Both the position numbers and the translations under genes were made by a program. DNA of 64,000 nt, taken from the NCBI GenBank assembly GCA_040954595.2, contig CM082581.2:8308001-8372000 (forward strand), read 5' to 3'. Positions 13,401 through 28,400 of the stretch are shown here, one piece after another (within the stretch, counting starts at the first letter, position 1; every line of letters starts with the position of its first letter). A model generated the notes under the pieces. That model was not told the DNA's origin. It saw nothing but the letters and a program-made list of their open reading frames with translations, and did not search any database. Source of the DNA: Balanoglossus misakiensis (taxonomy: Eukaryota; Hemichordata).

Positions 13401-16400
13401 GAGTAAAATGCATGTGCATCGATCATGCTTAGCAAGGAGGTTTTCAAACACGAACTTCACGTGTACAAATTGGCTTTGCACACGAGATGGTCAACATTAT
13501 TTATGCAATATCTTAGACTGGAGTATCCGCTACATACGCGAAATTGATAGAATTGTCTGAAGTGACAGCTACCATCCTTTACAAGCGGAGGGATGTCATT
13601 TGAAAGTTGATTTACACCTGTCTTCTGTGATTTGAGAAAAACAACACTCTTCATCAATTACCCTTCACCCTCTCCCAGTGACGCCATCATCCACTGCATG
13701 AATCTGTGTTTTTTTTTTCTTTATTCCCAGTTTCCATCATCCCCTCTGGATGGCATCGACACTTCTATCAATACCGTGCCATTTCCTGATTGAATCGGGT
13801 TAAATGAAGCTGACCTTCTCGATAACAGTTGGGGATTTGACTTATTAGGCACCTTATCTTGCTTACGTAAAGTGGGTCAATGCGGCACCAGCGGACAAGA
13901 TCAATCACCGCGCGCCGTGCACCTGATAAACGAGCCCGGTTAAGGTCGTAACTCGCGAGTCGCGTGAATTACGACGGAGTCCGGGTGAAAGTCAATCAAG
14001 TATTGTTGTCACGTCACAGCGGGGAAAGAATTGATGATGCTCCGGCTAATTGGTGTGACCAAGCGTGGAATTCATTAGTCCTGCTACTAAAACGTTTGTC
14101 TTTCTTAGTCATTGCCTCATGATGATTAAGTACGGTCTAAAGTCACGTTCTACGGTGACACACTTGTTAAACGCGGCAGGCATGGCACGGCAGGTGCGAG
14201 GAGCCGCCGCTTTATGGATGGACACAAACCTGGATTTTTTTCCGCAGAAGAGTTTCTACAACGCCCCCGCAAAAATGCATCGCGTGCAAAATGATGGAAC
14301 ATGTCTTCGATGTTGGGATTTGTAAACATGCTGCGACTGGTTCAAAGCAGTTACACTCAAAGTAAACACGTGAGCATAAATTTGCCTTATGGAAATATTA
14401 ATTCCTTTGAGAGATTATTCAATACGAATTTAATTAAACGCTGCAATTCTGGATCTTTTTAGAAAATGTAAGGTCGCTGTGTGCTAGTATTTCTGTAACA
14501 CGACAGACACTTATTGACTGACTGTTGTCCGAGGGAGGTTAGATTATTTTGAGTATATCTGACCATCCTTGCGTCCATCCTTCTGTTAGAACGTCTGAAC
14601 CGCTTTCATTCATCACGACCATCTACGCGAAATCTCCACGGTTCTGAATTGTCCTGAATTCGCATGGAGAACTGGACTCCCTGTTCAGACTCTCAATATC
14701 TCTCAAGATAACCCTATAGGATATATATCTTTTCACAATTCTGTTTACCGTGTCCAATTTGAGTCACACGCAATGAAGTGTAATTTGTTCGCGCTGGAAA
14801 TAGCCCTTAATATAGATTAATTTGTCTTGTTACGATTTCTGACACTCAGGAAACACCAAGGCAGTTACTTTTCCGAACATTAATATACATCGACGGAATC
14901 TTTGCCGCTGCAACTGCTTGTATCATTTCCCACACACACACGCACTCAATGTTCATTTCAGATCGTCATATATTTCTGTGTTTATTTCAGATCGTCATAT
15001 ATTTCAACCACGATACATTTGGGCTTAGGTCGCCCAATTTCACGCATCAGTGAATATCGCCTCGCTAATAAACTTGCTTCTCAATGACTTCTGTATTTAT
15101 CTGGCTGTAATATTTTGGCCATTGATCCGTGTCGGAACCCACTTAACCCCACTGCATTATGCGTAATGAACGCTTCGACTTCCTAACCAATGGTAACACT
15201 GTGGTTTCGATTTAAAGATTTTGGCCTTGCATGAAATTGATGGCCACCTGTTAACACACAATATCAAAATTAATATAATTGGTGGTTAGATATTAATGAA
15301 CTCTGCCCTTTCTTACTAAGTGGCTTGAAGTTCCCTATGGATTTACACAATACAAAAATAAGTATTGATTTCTGACTCTGTTATACTTGACAATCTTCTT
15401 ACAAGAGGGGACTGCGTCATTAACGATGACGTACTTTCTCATGAAACCGTCCACTCTGATTTTACTGTCGCTCCATATTCGCCATCACTGCAGACTTTGA
15501 TAAAGTGAATTACATATACTGACCCAATCCAATTATGTCTCAGGAAATTGTTTTAATTGTTCCATCAATGTTTTAAATAGTCACATTTGAACTGGAATGA
15601 ATTATATCTTTTAACAGTGTCATATGTACAGGTACAGTGGTACATGTATCCGGCAAAACTGTCCAGCTATGATTGTTAGAAACACGCGTTTATTCTCGAT
15701 GCTAATAACAATTGCGGTGCAATATTTAATCCGCATATTCTCCATTCAGCGCATCGCGAACTTATGATACCTTGATGTACACAATGCCAGAATAATAACC
15801 AAATCCGTTATTTCAGAAGAGGATTAAATGCAAACCACATGTACAGAAATGAGCAGTGTCTCCCATAAAGAGAGCACGGTAACCCTTGGCCGTGTGGTTG
15901 GGATGAGACTTCAGGCAAGGCGACTAAATCAACAATTCGATGATTGTCAATCAGATCTTTTTTTTCCTAAGCTTTCACATCGAACTGGTCAAGCTACCAA
16001 CCGACAAGCTGACGACGCAAATACTGCGACGCCATACTTGACATTGTTGATGGTCCGTCATAATTGCAATCGTGGGAATAAAGCAAACAAAGACACCGGA
16101 AAATAATTCTCCCCGGAATACCTGCTATGGCTGCATCGTTTTTATTGAAAGAGAGAATCAATTATTTCAATGGAGGATCATGGCGCGTTATTGTCTGCAG
16201 GCAATCGGATTCAATGAACCTTTTCTTTCATTATTGACACACTAAACACGGGTGTCATGTTTGATAATATATTATCGTCGCTGCCATGGAGACCCGAGCT
16301 AACTGAATGAAACATATTTCCCTCATTGAACAAAATGTGCTGGAGCCTTCTCTGTAATTTTTAATAAAGACATTTCCTAGATACATCGGGGGTTGAGTTA

Positions 16401-19400
16401 AAATCATGATACGTCAATGTCATTTAGATATTCATTGTTTTCCAAATGCACAAAATCATGTTCAGAATTTATTTGCGATCATTTTCTTTCATCCCCCAAA
16501 GCGCAGGCTGAATTTAAAGAGACGCGCAGAGAAGCTATGTCTCAATTTACGATATTTCCATCACTTAAAATACAATGCATAAGTCAGCACGCAGGGATTA
16601 ATAGCCACCGTATACAGCGATGTATGATTTACCGTTAGTTCGACAAAAAAAGAAAATAAATTACCGTCCTTGCTGAATATACAGTTTAATTGATGACTGA
16701 ATAACAAACCTTTATACCTCAGATAATTTAGTAGCTTGTACAATAAATTAAATGCACACCACAAGCTCGCAACGAATGGCTATAGCAGGTTGTCACAGAA
16801 CATTTGTGAAAGTGGTGAAGGTAAATTGTGCCATAAGCTACTTATATTCAAGGCATCTACATTACACTGACCTTTGACCTCTTTGAAAGTGTGACAATAA
16901 AAATGACAAAGGTCTGTAAAATCTCCTATAATTTCTCAGCAATATGCTCCCACTCTGCATTACAATGAAGTGTATCGCTATGTCCGTAGCTGGTATGCGT
17001 GTATTCATTCGCAATTAAATGAGATTTAACTTGCACAATTAACCCACTGAACATTTCATAAGGGTATCCAGAGTCGAACCAGAAACCGGAGTTGATATAT
17101 AGGAGAAGAATACTGGAAAAATTGTCACAAGTTAGAGATACTGGGGCTTTAAACTCAGAAGATGAAATAAAAACATTCTACTGGGATTATCGACAAGGGA
17201 TGAATGTCCACTAACAGAATGGTTTTAGTCTAATTTTAATCCCTGAAATTAAGGCCATTTTAATTGATACGTGCCAATGCAACATTTGAAATGTGCTCAT
17301 CGAATTCCAAACACGTATGCACATTACATTCGATTGTGTTTTCATTACGTATTCACAAGGGCACATTTACTTGAAATGCTAATCTTCTTTGGTAGTAGTG
17401 ATACTTCATTGTCCTAAATTAATACACATCGACGGAGAACACATCCATCCATCCATCCATCCCTCCATCCATCCATCCATCCATGCAGACAGATAGACAG
17501 ACAGACAGACAGACAGACATGTACATATTGCCCGGTTTACTGATCTGTACGAATCTTCGTTTGATTACTGAAATTTACTTCAAAGGAATGGTGATTATAT
17601 GATGTCTTAAGTTATTATCTCGTATGTCGGCTGACACGACAGCCACCTTCAAACCTCCGTTCAAATTGCCAATCAAGTTAGTGACAGAGCATCACACAAG
17701 CGTCTCCATATTCCGATTAACGGCATATTGTAAAAGGGCACTTCTGGTGTCAGGTTGCGCAGTGCAATTTGCTTTCACGCGCACACATCCACGTCAGGTG
17801 AAGTCGCATGGTGCCCAACATAATCAAGTCTACGGTCAGAGGTCAAATCAGACTATGCAATTTCAATATTAGGGGAAAAATACCTACTTAACATGTCTCT
17901 TATACATGTTGTGACATCCAAAAGTTTTTGTTCGGAGCAGACATAATCGGGATGATTACCTTGTACATGTATGGTTCTTAATACTCGGAATCAGGGCTGT
18001 AGCCTAAACTTATTGTCGGGGGGGGGCGAGGCGGGGGGGGGACCAGTGACCAGATCATGTTTCGTCTGATTTGCAAATAATTTACGTATATTTGCATTTG
18101 TTAGCATGCAGCTATATGCAGCAAAAATATAAGATAAACTGAGACCATTTTGTCGAAACTGGCATACGTCACTAGGGCATAGGAAAGGGGTCACAAAGCC
18201 TAATAGCACATCGCAATTAGTGCCAGTTGTAATATTTCTCTCGATTCCCCGAAACGACTAATAAAATGCGTTTTCAATGCATTTTTTGCTATGTGATCGA
18301 CAACAATGTGAACGGGGAAATTACAAACATCTTTCGAATAGTTGATATAGATACTGAAAGAACCATGGTCAAAATAAACACTTTCCACTTAAAATTTAAT
18401 AAAACGCTCACATAATGGGCAAGTGACGGTGATTTGGATGTTATTTTAATTGATCGTGAAGTACACATGTAATATAGTCTTTACAAGCGTGATAACAGCA
18501 AACTGAAACATGGTGACTGGTACCTTACTGCAACCAAATCACAGTGTCTTGTTCAAATAGCCAATTTGATGTGATAGTGCACGTTACCCTATAGAGTTCA
18601 CGGATAACAATACCAGATACCATATTCCGATTTCTAAAGATTTAATTGACAGACACGTGGCCAGCTCTACGACACTGTGCATTTCGAGGCCTCCCTTGAC
18701 TCCGAAAAACAATCTTCAGAAACGTCGTAAAATGCACTCGGAATTGCAAAATACCAGTGCATGTGAGCGTTGTAAAGTTGTACACGTTCCGCCATTTTGC
18801 TTTATGGCGTGTCTGACTGTGAACGGTTGATAGCGGGCGGCACTGTTTATTCCTGTTTTAATGTATAGGAGGGAATTGCCGTCTGCTGGGGATTGCCATG
18901 GCACCGCGTGAGTGCGGCGACCAGCTGCGATCCATCTTTTCACCCGAATAACCAGTTACCGCCGCTGTGGATTTTGAAACGTGTCGGAGTATTTTGAGGG
19001 ACAATTCCTTCAATCGTCCGTCCTTTCAAATCTTTTGTAGCGCTCTACTTGTATCATAGCGGCGTGTCGATAAAATGTGCCAGACCGACCGGCTTTCTGT
19101 ACTAGAATCGATACAGAGCTGCAGAGTGTACCAAGCTAATTTTACTTTCAAAGTTTTCCCGACGCTTGGAAAAAAGCGCTGTAACAAACATCGCCAGATT
19201 TTATTGAGCAAAGATTCGCGAGCCTCCCGAGTTATGTGCAAGGCAGATTCCCTGTTGTGTTTATGACAAATGCCATTATGCAAACTGCACATTCTACCTA
19301 ACGACCAAATGCGGGCGATTGATCAATTCTGCATAATTCTACTTCATTGGTCACGGTATGTGAATGTCATCTCTGGTCGCCAGTTAAAAAGAGATTTCAA

Positions 19401-22400
19401 AATTGATTTCATCACTGTGCATTCACCTTTGGGGCTCTCAGAAGAAACCTTATACGTAAGGGCTGCAGATGCAGAAACAGACCGGTACGAAAAATGAACA
19501 GACGCATGTACTGGTATACGTGAAAGGTGTTATTAGACATCATCTCGAGGACAGATAGGCAAAGGACAGTGACGGATATTGACAAAAGACTGCCCGACAG
19601 TCAAACTGAAGACAACAGTCAGCGTCAAAAAGACGCCATGCCCGAATGCGACAAACGGAAGTAACTTGGCACGCAGGGCTAACCTTCACCCAAGGACAGG
19701 ACGACAATCGGGACACGGAAATGACATATTTGGGGCATTCAGACGCAGGTCTTTGTACCCGACGTTGTCCACGGCAGTGCAAGTCTAAACACAAGCCTCG
19801 GTGAACAGGAAATGCAAGCGAGGATAGCTGTCAGTCGCGTGGCAAAGTTCAGTCAGGCAGATGTACCGATTGCAGAGTCCCTCAATTGAACTGTCAAAAG
19901 CTGGTAATATCACATGACCGATAACGTCATTTAAAGCCAAGCGTTTGTGACACCGCGCGGCCTTGCCTTGCTTTTAGTGCTTAAACACCCGGATGACGCC
20001 TGTACGTTAAAGTGATACGTCACTCAATTGATCGAATGTGAAACCTGTGTATCAAGTACATCTGCAAGTTTGGGAAATCTGAGACTATGGGATTCTTCCT
20101 TTGGTAACGTTTTTCAGCCTGTACCATTCGCGTGAATAGAAAACCTTGGAATAATCATTGTATTTCGTGACTGTTGAAAGTAAACAATTGCAAAATTCGT
20201 CAGCTACTACATAAAGCGGCATTTTCTTATCGTGAAAATGTAACTTTTCGCGTAGATTTTTATTTTTCTCTCACAAAAGCCCCATAACATAAAGTGCTAT
20301 GTGTGAAGCTGGACCGCTTTATCCAACACTTTGCAACCGACGCGTTCGTTTGCACGCAAGCCTGACGTATGTTAAAGGTGCCGCTTGCTATTAGAACCTA
20401 TTTAAATCAATGTACCCGCGAATTGGTTAAATTAGTAGAAGTTTTTTAATATGGATTCTGGAAGGTGACGGGGGTTTATGAAAGAAAACTCTTAATGATC
20501 TAACTGGAGACCAATTTTCGTAACCGCGCTGTTTTGTGCTGTAATTTCAAACTAGTTTGTTCTGGAAACGTTGATGTATACGTGTATGATTAGAGGGTCC
20601 TACTTTACGGCTTGCGTGATAATTTTTGTTCTCTCGGGAATAATGATTACTTGTCACTGAGATACAATCAATATTTTCGAGAGATGTGAATATCATGTAT
20701 ACCATAAAGTCTCAGCCGATCTAAATTTTGCACCGGGTATAGGCACTTCCGTATCAAAAGCGTACTGTTTCAAATCGATAAGAAGCGTGCGCAGTAGTGG
20801 ACTATTGTTGTTTTTGCCGGAGTGTTCTTTCAAAGCGAAGGGCACCGTCTATGTTTAAACTATTTGGCGAAAATTGTGCAAAGAGTCGTCAGTCCAGACA
20901 GATCTTCGTTTAATAATCATCTTGTTCGAAGTCAAACAAATGAGTCACACTCTATCAATACACCGTTTCAATTGCAAGTGGAACGCATTTCATCTAAGCC
21001 ATCTAACAACAACCGCAGACTACACTCTCTCTGACACCCGCCTTGTGGCCGTCGGGGTCTGCCCGCAGGGTAAAACCTCTTACGGAACAAAACACAGTGT
21101 GAATCACCAACAGTGACGATATTTCATACTCCAAATCTAGATCAGCACATTGCACTTTCAATTAACCCTCGCGTTACAAAGTTTACGTCAAAAATATGAC
21201 ACATGGCCGGCATTAATCCTAAGTCGTTAGAGGCTTCCGTCAAAAGATGTGCGAATCTACAGTTTTCTAAATAGCATCGAGTTGATTTATCTGTGTCAGT
21301 CACTACTGGCTCACAGTAAATCAATTATCGCACTACCGCAGTTGCTGTTTTTCGAAAATAAAACATTCTACTTGTCCAGCAGAAAATAAATTTCTCTGTC
21401 AGCAGAAATACTTCCTTTTGTAAAACTCACATTCCCAGTTGCCGATGGTTATCTTTGGAGGGTATCAAATGCAGGCGTTATTTGCAAATGGCGTGATTTG
21501 TACTGTATGTGCGTTACATATGCCCCAGTTAATCACACTAACGCGCGATCTTTCGCAGAATAAACAAAGTTATCGCCTGTGTCATATTCGACAAAATTTA
21601 TTACCGGACTGTACCTGTACTCAATAGAGCAACGGCCGAAAACAACTTTTATATAAACCACTTCGTTTCTTGACGTCATAAACTTAGTAAGTTGATGAAA
21701 GCAACTTGTTAAGTAAACAGAAATCTTTCCATCGTTTTCCAACTCGCCGATGACTTATTGCTGGATAATGCATTCAGTTTTTTTTACTCTACTGAAGTAT
21801 TGCGAAGCTTTGCAATCATTCAAAACCGTATTGCATGATTATATTTTCATGGAATTTTGCAATGCAGGCTCGCATCTGGATTAGCTTGGTGTTTTCTTTG
21901 CGTTCCACTCATTTCTATGAGAAGTATTTTTAGTGTTCATGTTATTGGTGATTTATCCATATTGTATGTGCATCCACTAATTATATCAGAAAAAATTACA
22001 ATTTTCATAGCGATTAAATAGTCCTCTATGAATAACTAAATATACGACGATAATGACGACGACGACGATGATGATGGAGATATTGTCTCGTATTCATGAA
22101 ACGTTGGTACAAGTGGTAGAAAAAGAAGTGAATTGCACATTAGTAACATTACTTCAGAATTTTTGTCATCTTACGCCCGATCAGTTGAACGTTGCATTTT
22201 CATCGACGCCGAGTCAGATGGAATGTGATTTTGAGAGCGCATTAATTGTACGTCACTTTCGTCTACGTAATGCCCGCTCGGATTACTCAAGTTATGCAGA
22301 TATGACGTCACAAGCTTGCAGCCACAGAAGACAACCCCCTGAGATTGTTTAGAGAGCTGCCATTTTTGTGTTAAAAATAGTTTCCCTCATTTTAGTGCAT

Positions 22401-25400
22401 ATGATGTAGCACGCCAGATTGACAACATTCGTCCTGAATTATTATGCAATCTAGTACACTTGATATCAATTTATTACCACGACACATCTATTCTGATACA
22501 TTATTCTATAGTCAAGTTCTCATATGAATTTACCACTTCCCTAAAATGCCATGCGCCGTTTCATTTAAATTAATTTGGGGTTTGTTGGATTACGCGAGAA
22601 GTAAGAGGTATGCCATTAAGTGACATATAGCCATCATGATTTTTCTAGAAGATAAACAAATAATGGATAAAGAACCAAAGCTTATCTAGTGACATCGCAT
22701 TCACCAATTAATCAACTCCTTTTATTCTCGGTACCTCGAAAACTTCAACATGTATTTATCGGTAAAAAAGTGACGTGTTATCAGCTGGGGTGGCACGTTT
22801 AAGAGAAAACGTGAGGTATCACAAACAACATTTCTGCCATTAGAGCGATTATTTTCTGACATTTCGAAATGCACCTGAAGACCTGCTTATGATCAAGATA
22901 AACTACGGGCGCAGTTGTCGCCGCCAGGGTCATTCGTCTTCCTGGCATTCCCCATCTACAAATGAACAGATATTGGGGATGGTTCCGAGTACGTGAGGTT
23001 AAAATTGTCAAAAGGTGTTATTTTTGAAAGTATCCATTAATAGCGAGGGCGCGCGGCCTTCGTCGGAAATTATCAACTGTTCCCCGCACAACAACCATGC
23101 TTTGCGTGCAAACACGTTTTGAAATGAACGTGGGACAATCCAGACATAGCCTCAAACAGGCAATGACAACTCGTTTTCTGTAAATGGCTCATACGGATGG
23201 CCAACGTGAGACCAAAATACGGTAATTCTAGGACTGACTGCATCAGGGATGTGCCACTCTATTAAAGAATGTTGTCATTAACTCACCAGAGAACCTCCTG
23301 ATGAGCGCAAACTGCGACCACTTAATAAAGCCCTACTCATCTTTAACTGCAGTGCGTGTGGTTCTGTGAACGTGGCTTGGAGACCACTTAAAAAGACTCT
23401 ATTTTGAAGAATGGGCTCTAATTGGCCTTGTTCAGACGGTCATACAGACCTCATGGTGTACCTGGCTCGCGAAAGAGAACCGTTTCCAGCTTTCTGATTG
23501 GTGGAAAGGTCTTTATATCTGCAATGGTGGCTCGATTGCTTTTCTTTGCGTGAATAGACACGCGAATGGACACACGTCGAATCGGGACTAGAATATCTGG
23601 ATCTGCAGACCAACTCGGGTGGAAGGAGCAGCCTACTTACTTTCTGTAAGCGACACCGAGAATATCACCCTGGAACGAGATGTTGGCAATCCACAATGAA
23701 AATGTCAACTCTGTCAGATATTTGATCAACAGCTAGGAGATCACCAAGTCACAAACACAAATCACAATCACAAACATTTGAACTTGTGATAATGGTATGC
23801 CCGAGTGCCAAACACTTCGTCCCCTTAGCTCTACCCATGAAACTTAATTTACTTTCCTCGGTTTGGAAGGCATGCGAACTTGACGCCAAATGTAATTTGC
23901 CTGACTCCACGGCTGACAACTTGCGGATTTCAATCTCCGATGCAATTTATGCACGCGCCTCTCCTGGATACAGCTGTCTTCCAACGGGGGCATAGCTCAG
24001 GTTTTAATCGGAGAATACACAGAATTGAGGAAAGTTTCGCTTCGGTTGACATTCAATCTAGTCCGCGTCTCGCGCGGACGCAGTGACGCAAGAAAAAGAG
24101 AGAAATCGTTACTAATCATCGTTGGATGTTAGAGTATCCATCCATACCTGAGCGACCTGCGATAAATTAAACCAAATGTGAACACGTCAACATGGTGATT
24201 GTGTATTAACTTAAAAACGCAATGATAAAAGGCCAAATATCACAGCACGGGGTCGGATATATCAATGCTGTGAAACGGATAGATAAAAAGAGTCATTTTA
24301 TTTTCATTTCAGATTTAATCGCTTTCTGGGTTTGTGTTACGCGCCTTGAAGATTTTCCAATTACAGATGGAATTTACGGGACGCGTAACGGTAGAATTTG
24401 GTGGACAGGTCCATTACACTAACTTGAAGCTCGACTGACCGCGCCTTTTTTTGGAATGTCATTCAGACTCCAAGTCTCGTCGTGCACTTCACTGTAGGTG
24501 ATCTGACCGAGTTAATGACGTGCACAAGTGACAGGCCAGCTAGAGTACACAAGCATAATTCGGCTGGCGGAGTCGCCACCGTGTGCGAACAAACTTCTGA
24601 TCCAATCTCGTCTTTTGAAATTGACCGTGATGCCGTGAAATCGACGAGCAGCTTGTCACGACTGTTGAGAACTGCTGCCATCGATGATTTAGGAGTCACT
24701 CCGGAATAAGAGTTCCGCCGATCCATGTAGTCCCGTGTCATGATAATGACATTTTTACGGTCGGGAACAATTACGGAATAAATTACGGCAATTCTGTAGG
24801 CAAATGGTAATGGCATACCTTCAGCCTTAATAAATATAACGAAATTCAATTTCACTACACATCAACGGAACCACTATCGCCTATGATTTCAGTATGGGGC
24901 AATCAAAGGTTCATTTTAAGAGTGCCTTGCAGTTGATTAGGCTGTTTTGTCGTTTATTATAATAACGATATATTTAACAAATTGTAAAACAAATACAATT
25001 AGGATTTATTAAGATAATTAAGATCGATCGATTATGTAAGAATTTTCATTTGATTTCAGAATAACGAGTTGTCCCAATTCTCATCTTCCTTTCTTGTTGA
25101 CAAAGGTCGGGCGCAAGAAAGATGACTTAACGCATGCCCTGAGAAAAAATCAAATCCCAACATCAATTTTGACAGGTGGTTGGTGAAATGAGCTAACATA
25201 CTCGGATCTAGTCATCTGGTCAAAAAGATAAGAAAAGAAAATGAAGACACGTTTGAAAAGATTAAGTAAAGATATACAACGGCCATTCATTTCATGTTGT
25301 CGTCAGCTTTTGTTAAATCACGCGGTTTATCCAGCGGGGATTTGTAGGACGGGGAAGGAGATTGAACACGATTACAAACTTGCAAATTCTCAACCCAATC

Positions 25401-28400
25401 TCAAAGTCTGAGACCTAATGCTAGTTGACATACTACAATAAAACAGAAATATAGTCACGAGTTTGATGTTCTTAAAGAAGCTTTTAAAGCAAGATCACTG
25501 CAATTGACGCCGCGCGGGAAAATATATGCCTGCTACCGTCAAAGTTGTCTCTCTGCGCTTTACTTGACTTTACACTCTCAAATCATGCGAGATTTTTGAG
25601 GTTTTGAGTGCAAACCGGTCACAGGGACATTCATTTAGATCCCATTGTTAGTGTTCCGCGACACAGAAAGCATTCGCTTACCGTTCAAAAGACATTCTCT
25701 CTGGGGAATAGTATGTGCGCTGTCTGGGCGAAAAATACACCAATGTCAACGACTTATATCGCAATTTTGACCTTAAACATAATCCAACAGAAAAACAGGA
25801 AAGAAATACGGCGGACGTCCAGTGATTTCTTATGCTGTCACAATTTTTAATGGGGGAGATTTCTCATCTGCAATTAAATGTCCGTTGTACTTTAAATGGT
25901 TCTGATTAACGAGACGAGAAACGGAAATTCATTATTGCCACATACAGTCGGGCATCAGCGCGCAAATATAAGTCAATTACGTGGTCGGTGATGACATCAT
26001 TGTTTTTGAGCGCCTGGTTCCAAAGTCACGTGACGACATCATTGATTTACAGCGCCTAATTACATAGACACTTTGCTTTGTATCAATGTGGGGACAGTCG
26101 GGGAGTAAAGGTATTACAGACAGTCATGCATAGATGTCTTTACTTTGTACTTAAAGGAGTGATAGTTTTGCCCGGGGGTAACTTAGGTGATAGGTTTTTT
26201 GGCGGGTGTGGCTGATTTTCAAGGACCCTGATAGTTAACCTGTCAAAAGCCTTCCCCTTCTCCGTAATTTTAGGAACAGGGCTTCAATTTTCCCTGAGCA
26301 TGCCATCACCATTTATTTCTTGCCGACGACACGCGCAGCGAGCTCGTTATATAGTTAATCTTCTTGCCACGGGCCGAACTGTGACCATTTGACGTGTGCC
26401 CGTAAACACATTCCGTTGGCCTGGAACGCCAGACGAATTATAACTGACAGATGTAGCAGGTTGTCTAACTGCGCTAACGAACGGCCGATAGTCAGAACTG
26501 TCAACCTTCGAATTCCAAGCCTATCCCATGATCCCTTAAGTTAGACAACGTGCCGACAGCGAAATCTTGAGAAAAAACCACTGGCAGGAAGTCAAACTAT
26601 TGCGATTGGTAATTTGCAAACATCGGCCCTAACACAGTGCCCGGCATAATTACGACAGAATTTTCGCGAAAATGCCTCCCCAAAATACAACTGTATTACC
26701 GGAATCAACGACATCGTGCCTATAGGGGGTGGGTGCTGATGCAACAGGACCGGGATCCTTCATACCTCACGACTGCGTTTTGTCTCTGCGTTTCTTTGTA
26801 ATTATTCATAAGGGACCGTTCAAATTTTATGGCAAGGGGGGCGGCAAATTTTAAGTTATATCACACTGGTGTCACTAACGTGCAGGAGTGAAAGAGAAAT
26901 GCCCGGTTTAACCCTCATTACGGCATGCTGACAACAGCATAGATGATGCTGGTATTAATCTCCGTCATCGGTTTAGTATCCCCGGGGTTTTTTTGCCCGA
27001 TCTACCAACAAGGGAAATCGAGTACCATCGCAATTACAAACGGATTATTCAACTGCAATATCACACTTTTTATTCCACTTACAAATGAAAACAGATCGCT
27101 CAGCAGAGACACGCGCGGAAAGTTGCTGTTAATACAGGACCCACCGGAGTGGTCGGTGATTGAGTGCATAGAGCGAGCACGACGTGTATCTCTCGTCTGG
27201 ACTGATTGGGTTTTGCGGTCGATCAGTGTTGATACCGTGAGTTCTAGAAAACATAGTGTCATCGAACATTCTTCCCGATGCATCCCATCATGCAGTTCGC
27301 GATAGCGCTGCAGACGACAGCTTGCTGACAGTTGGAAGAGGAACTGTTCTTACAAGTTGCCAGGGAAAATCGTCCATTGCCATGGCGATTATTTCACCAA
27401 CGGAACAAAACAATAGCGTACATCTGTGTCTGCCCCCGTTACAAACTACATTGTACAATGTAGAGCTCATAGCCAAGTCGGAGCATGTCCCCAGTGAACG
27501 CGCCCGAGTTCAAAAAGGCTCGTAACGTTTAAGGAAGCGATAACTTCAAAATTGGCCGAGTCCTAGATCTCTGCACATTCCTGTCAACTGGTGAAACTAT
27601 CGACGGCTCTCCGCAAGACCGTGTGTTCGCCACACACATTTTCACTGAGAGATTTCAATTTATGACAACGTAATTAAACTAACGGAGTAGATACACTTTC
27701 AATCTCCGTCGTGGAAACATAAGCTCGAGGCAATTACGGAACGTTCTGACCTGACCCGAAACGCCCTTTGGGGGAACATTCGCTCAAAGGGGAGAAATGT
27801 GATAACAGACGTTTCTCATTCGCCGGTCGGGTATTGATAGGTTCGATGGAGAAGATCTCCACCGGGAATATATTGAGACGTGTTGTACCAAAGCACCGTG
27901 TCAAAACGTTAAATCTAACAAATACATTCACCAATATGGCAAATAAAACAGCCTGCGATCAATCTAGTGCTCACTCTTGCGGCATCCGCAAGCACCGTGT
28001 AGTCTGCTGGGCTCAGAAAATGTGGAGCGGGAAAGGTCAAAACAGTGATTCTTAGAACAACTGTTGGTAATCTCCACAACAGTAAAGCGATGTGAAATAT
28101 CACTCCAGTAACTAAGCATTATCCACTTTATAGAGCCGCATGCCACAGCGAGAGGTTCGCCCTACACGTTTAAGTATGATGTCCACTTACATGGCTGAGT
28201 GGATGTACATTTGTACACTTGAAATCCTCCCAGAGCAAAAAATGCCAACCATTCAAATTGTACGCGTCTGCACGCCATGTAAGTGACATAGACAGTAAAT
28301 TTAGTAAAATCGATTCCTTTTTATCCTTTTTAAAGGAAGATCCATGGAAATAATATTGACTGATACAATTATACTTTCTTGCGATGTATTTGTTTGAGGG

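Noticed and set aside
17055-17105. Minus-strand GGTTCGACTC resembling a tRNA B box
   Set aside because: The T stem needs two wobble pairs, and no A box or matching acceptor stem was found.
26943-27305. A 120-codon plus-strand frame with a hydrophobic start
   Set aside because: The length is within chance, and beyond the first 20 residues there is no recognisable domain or splice signal.
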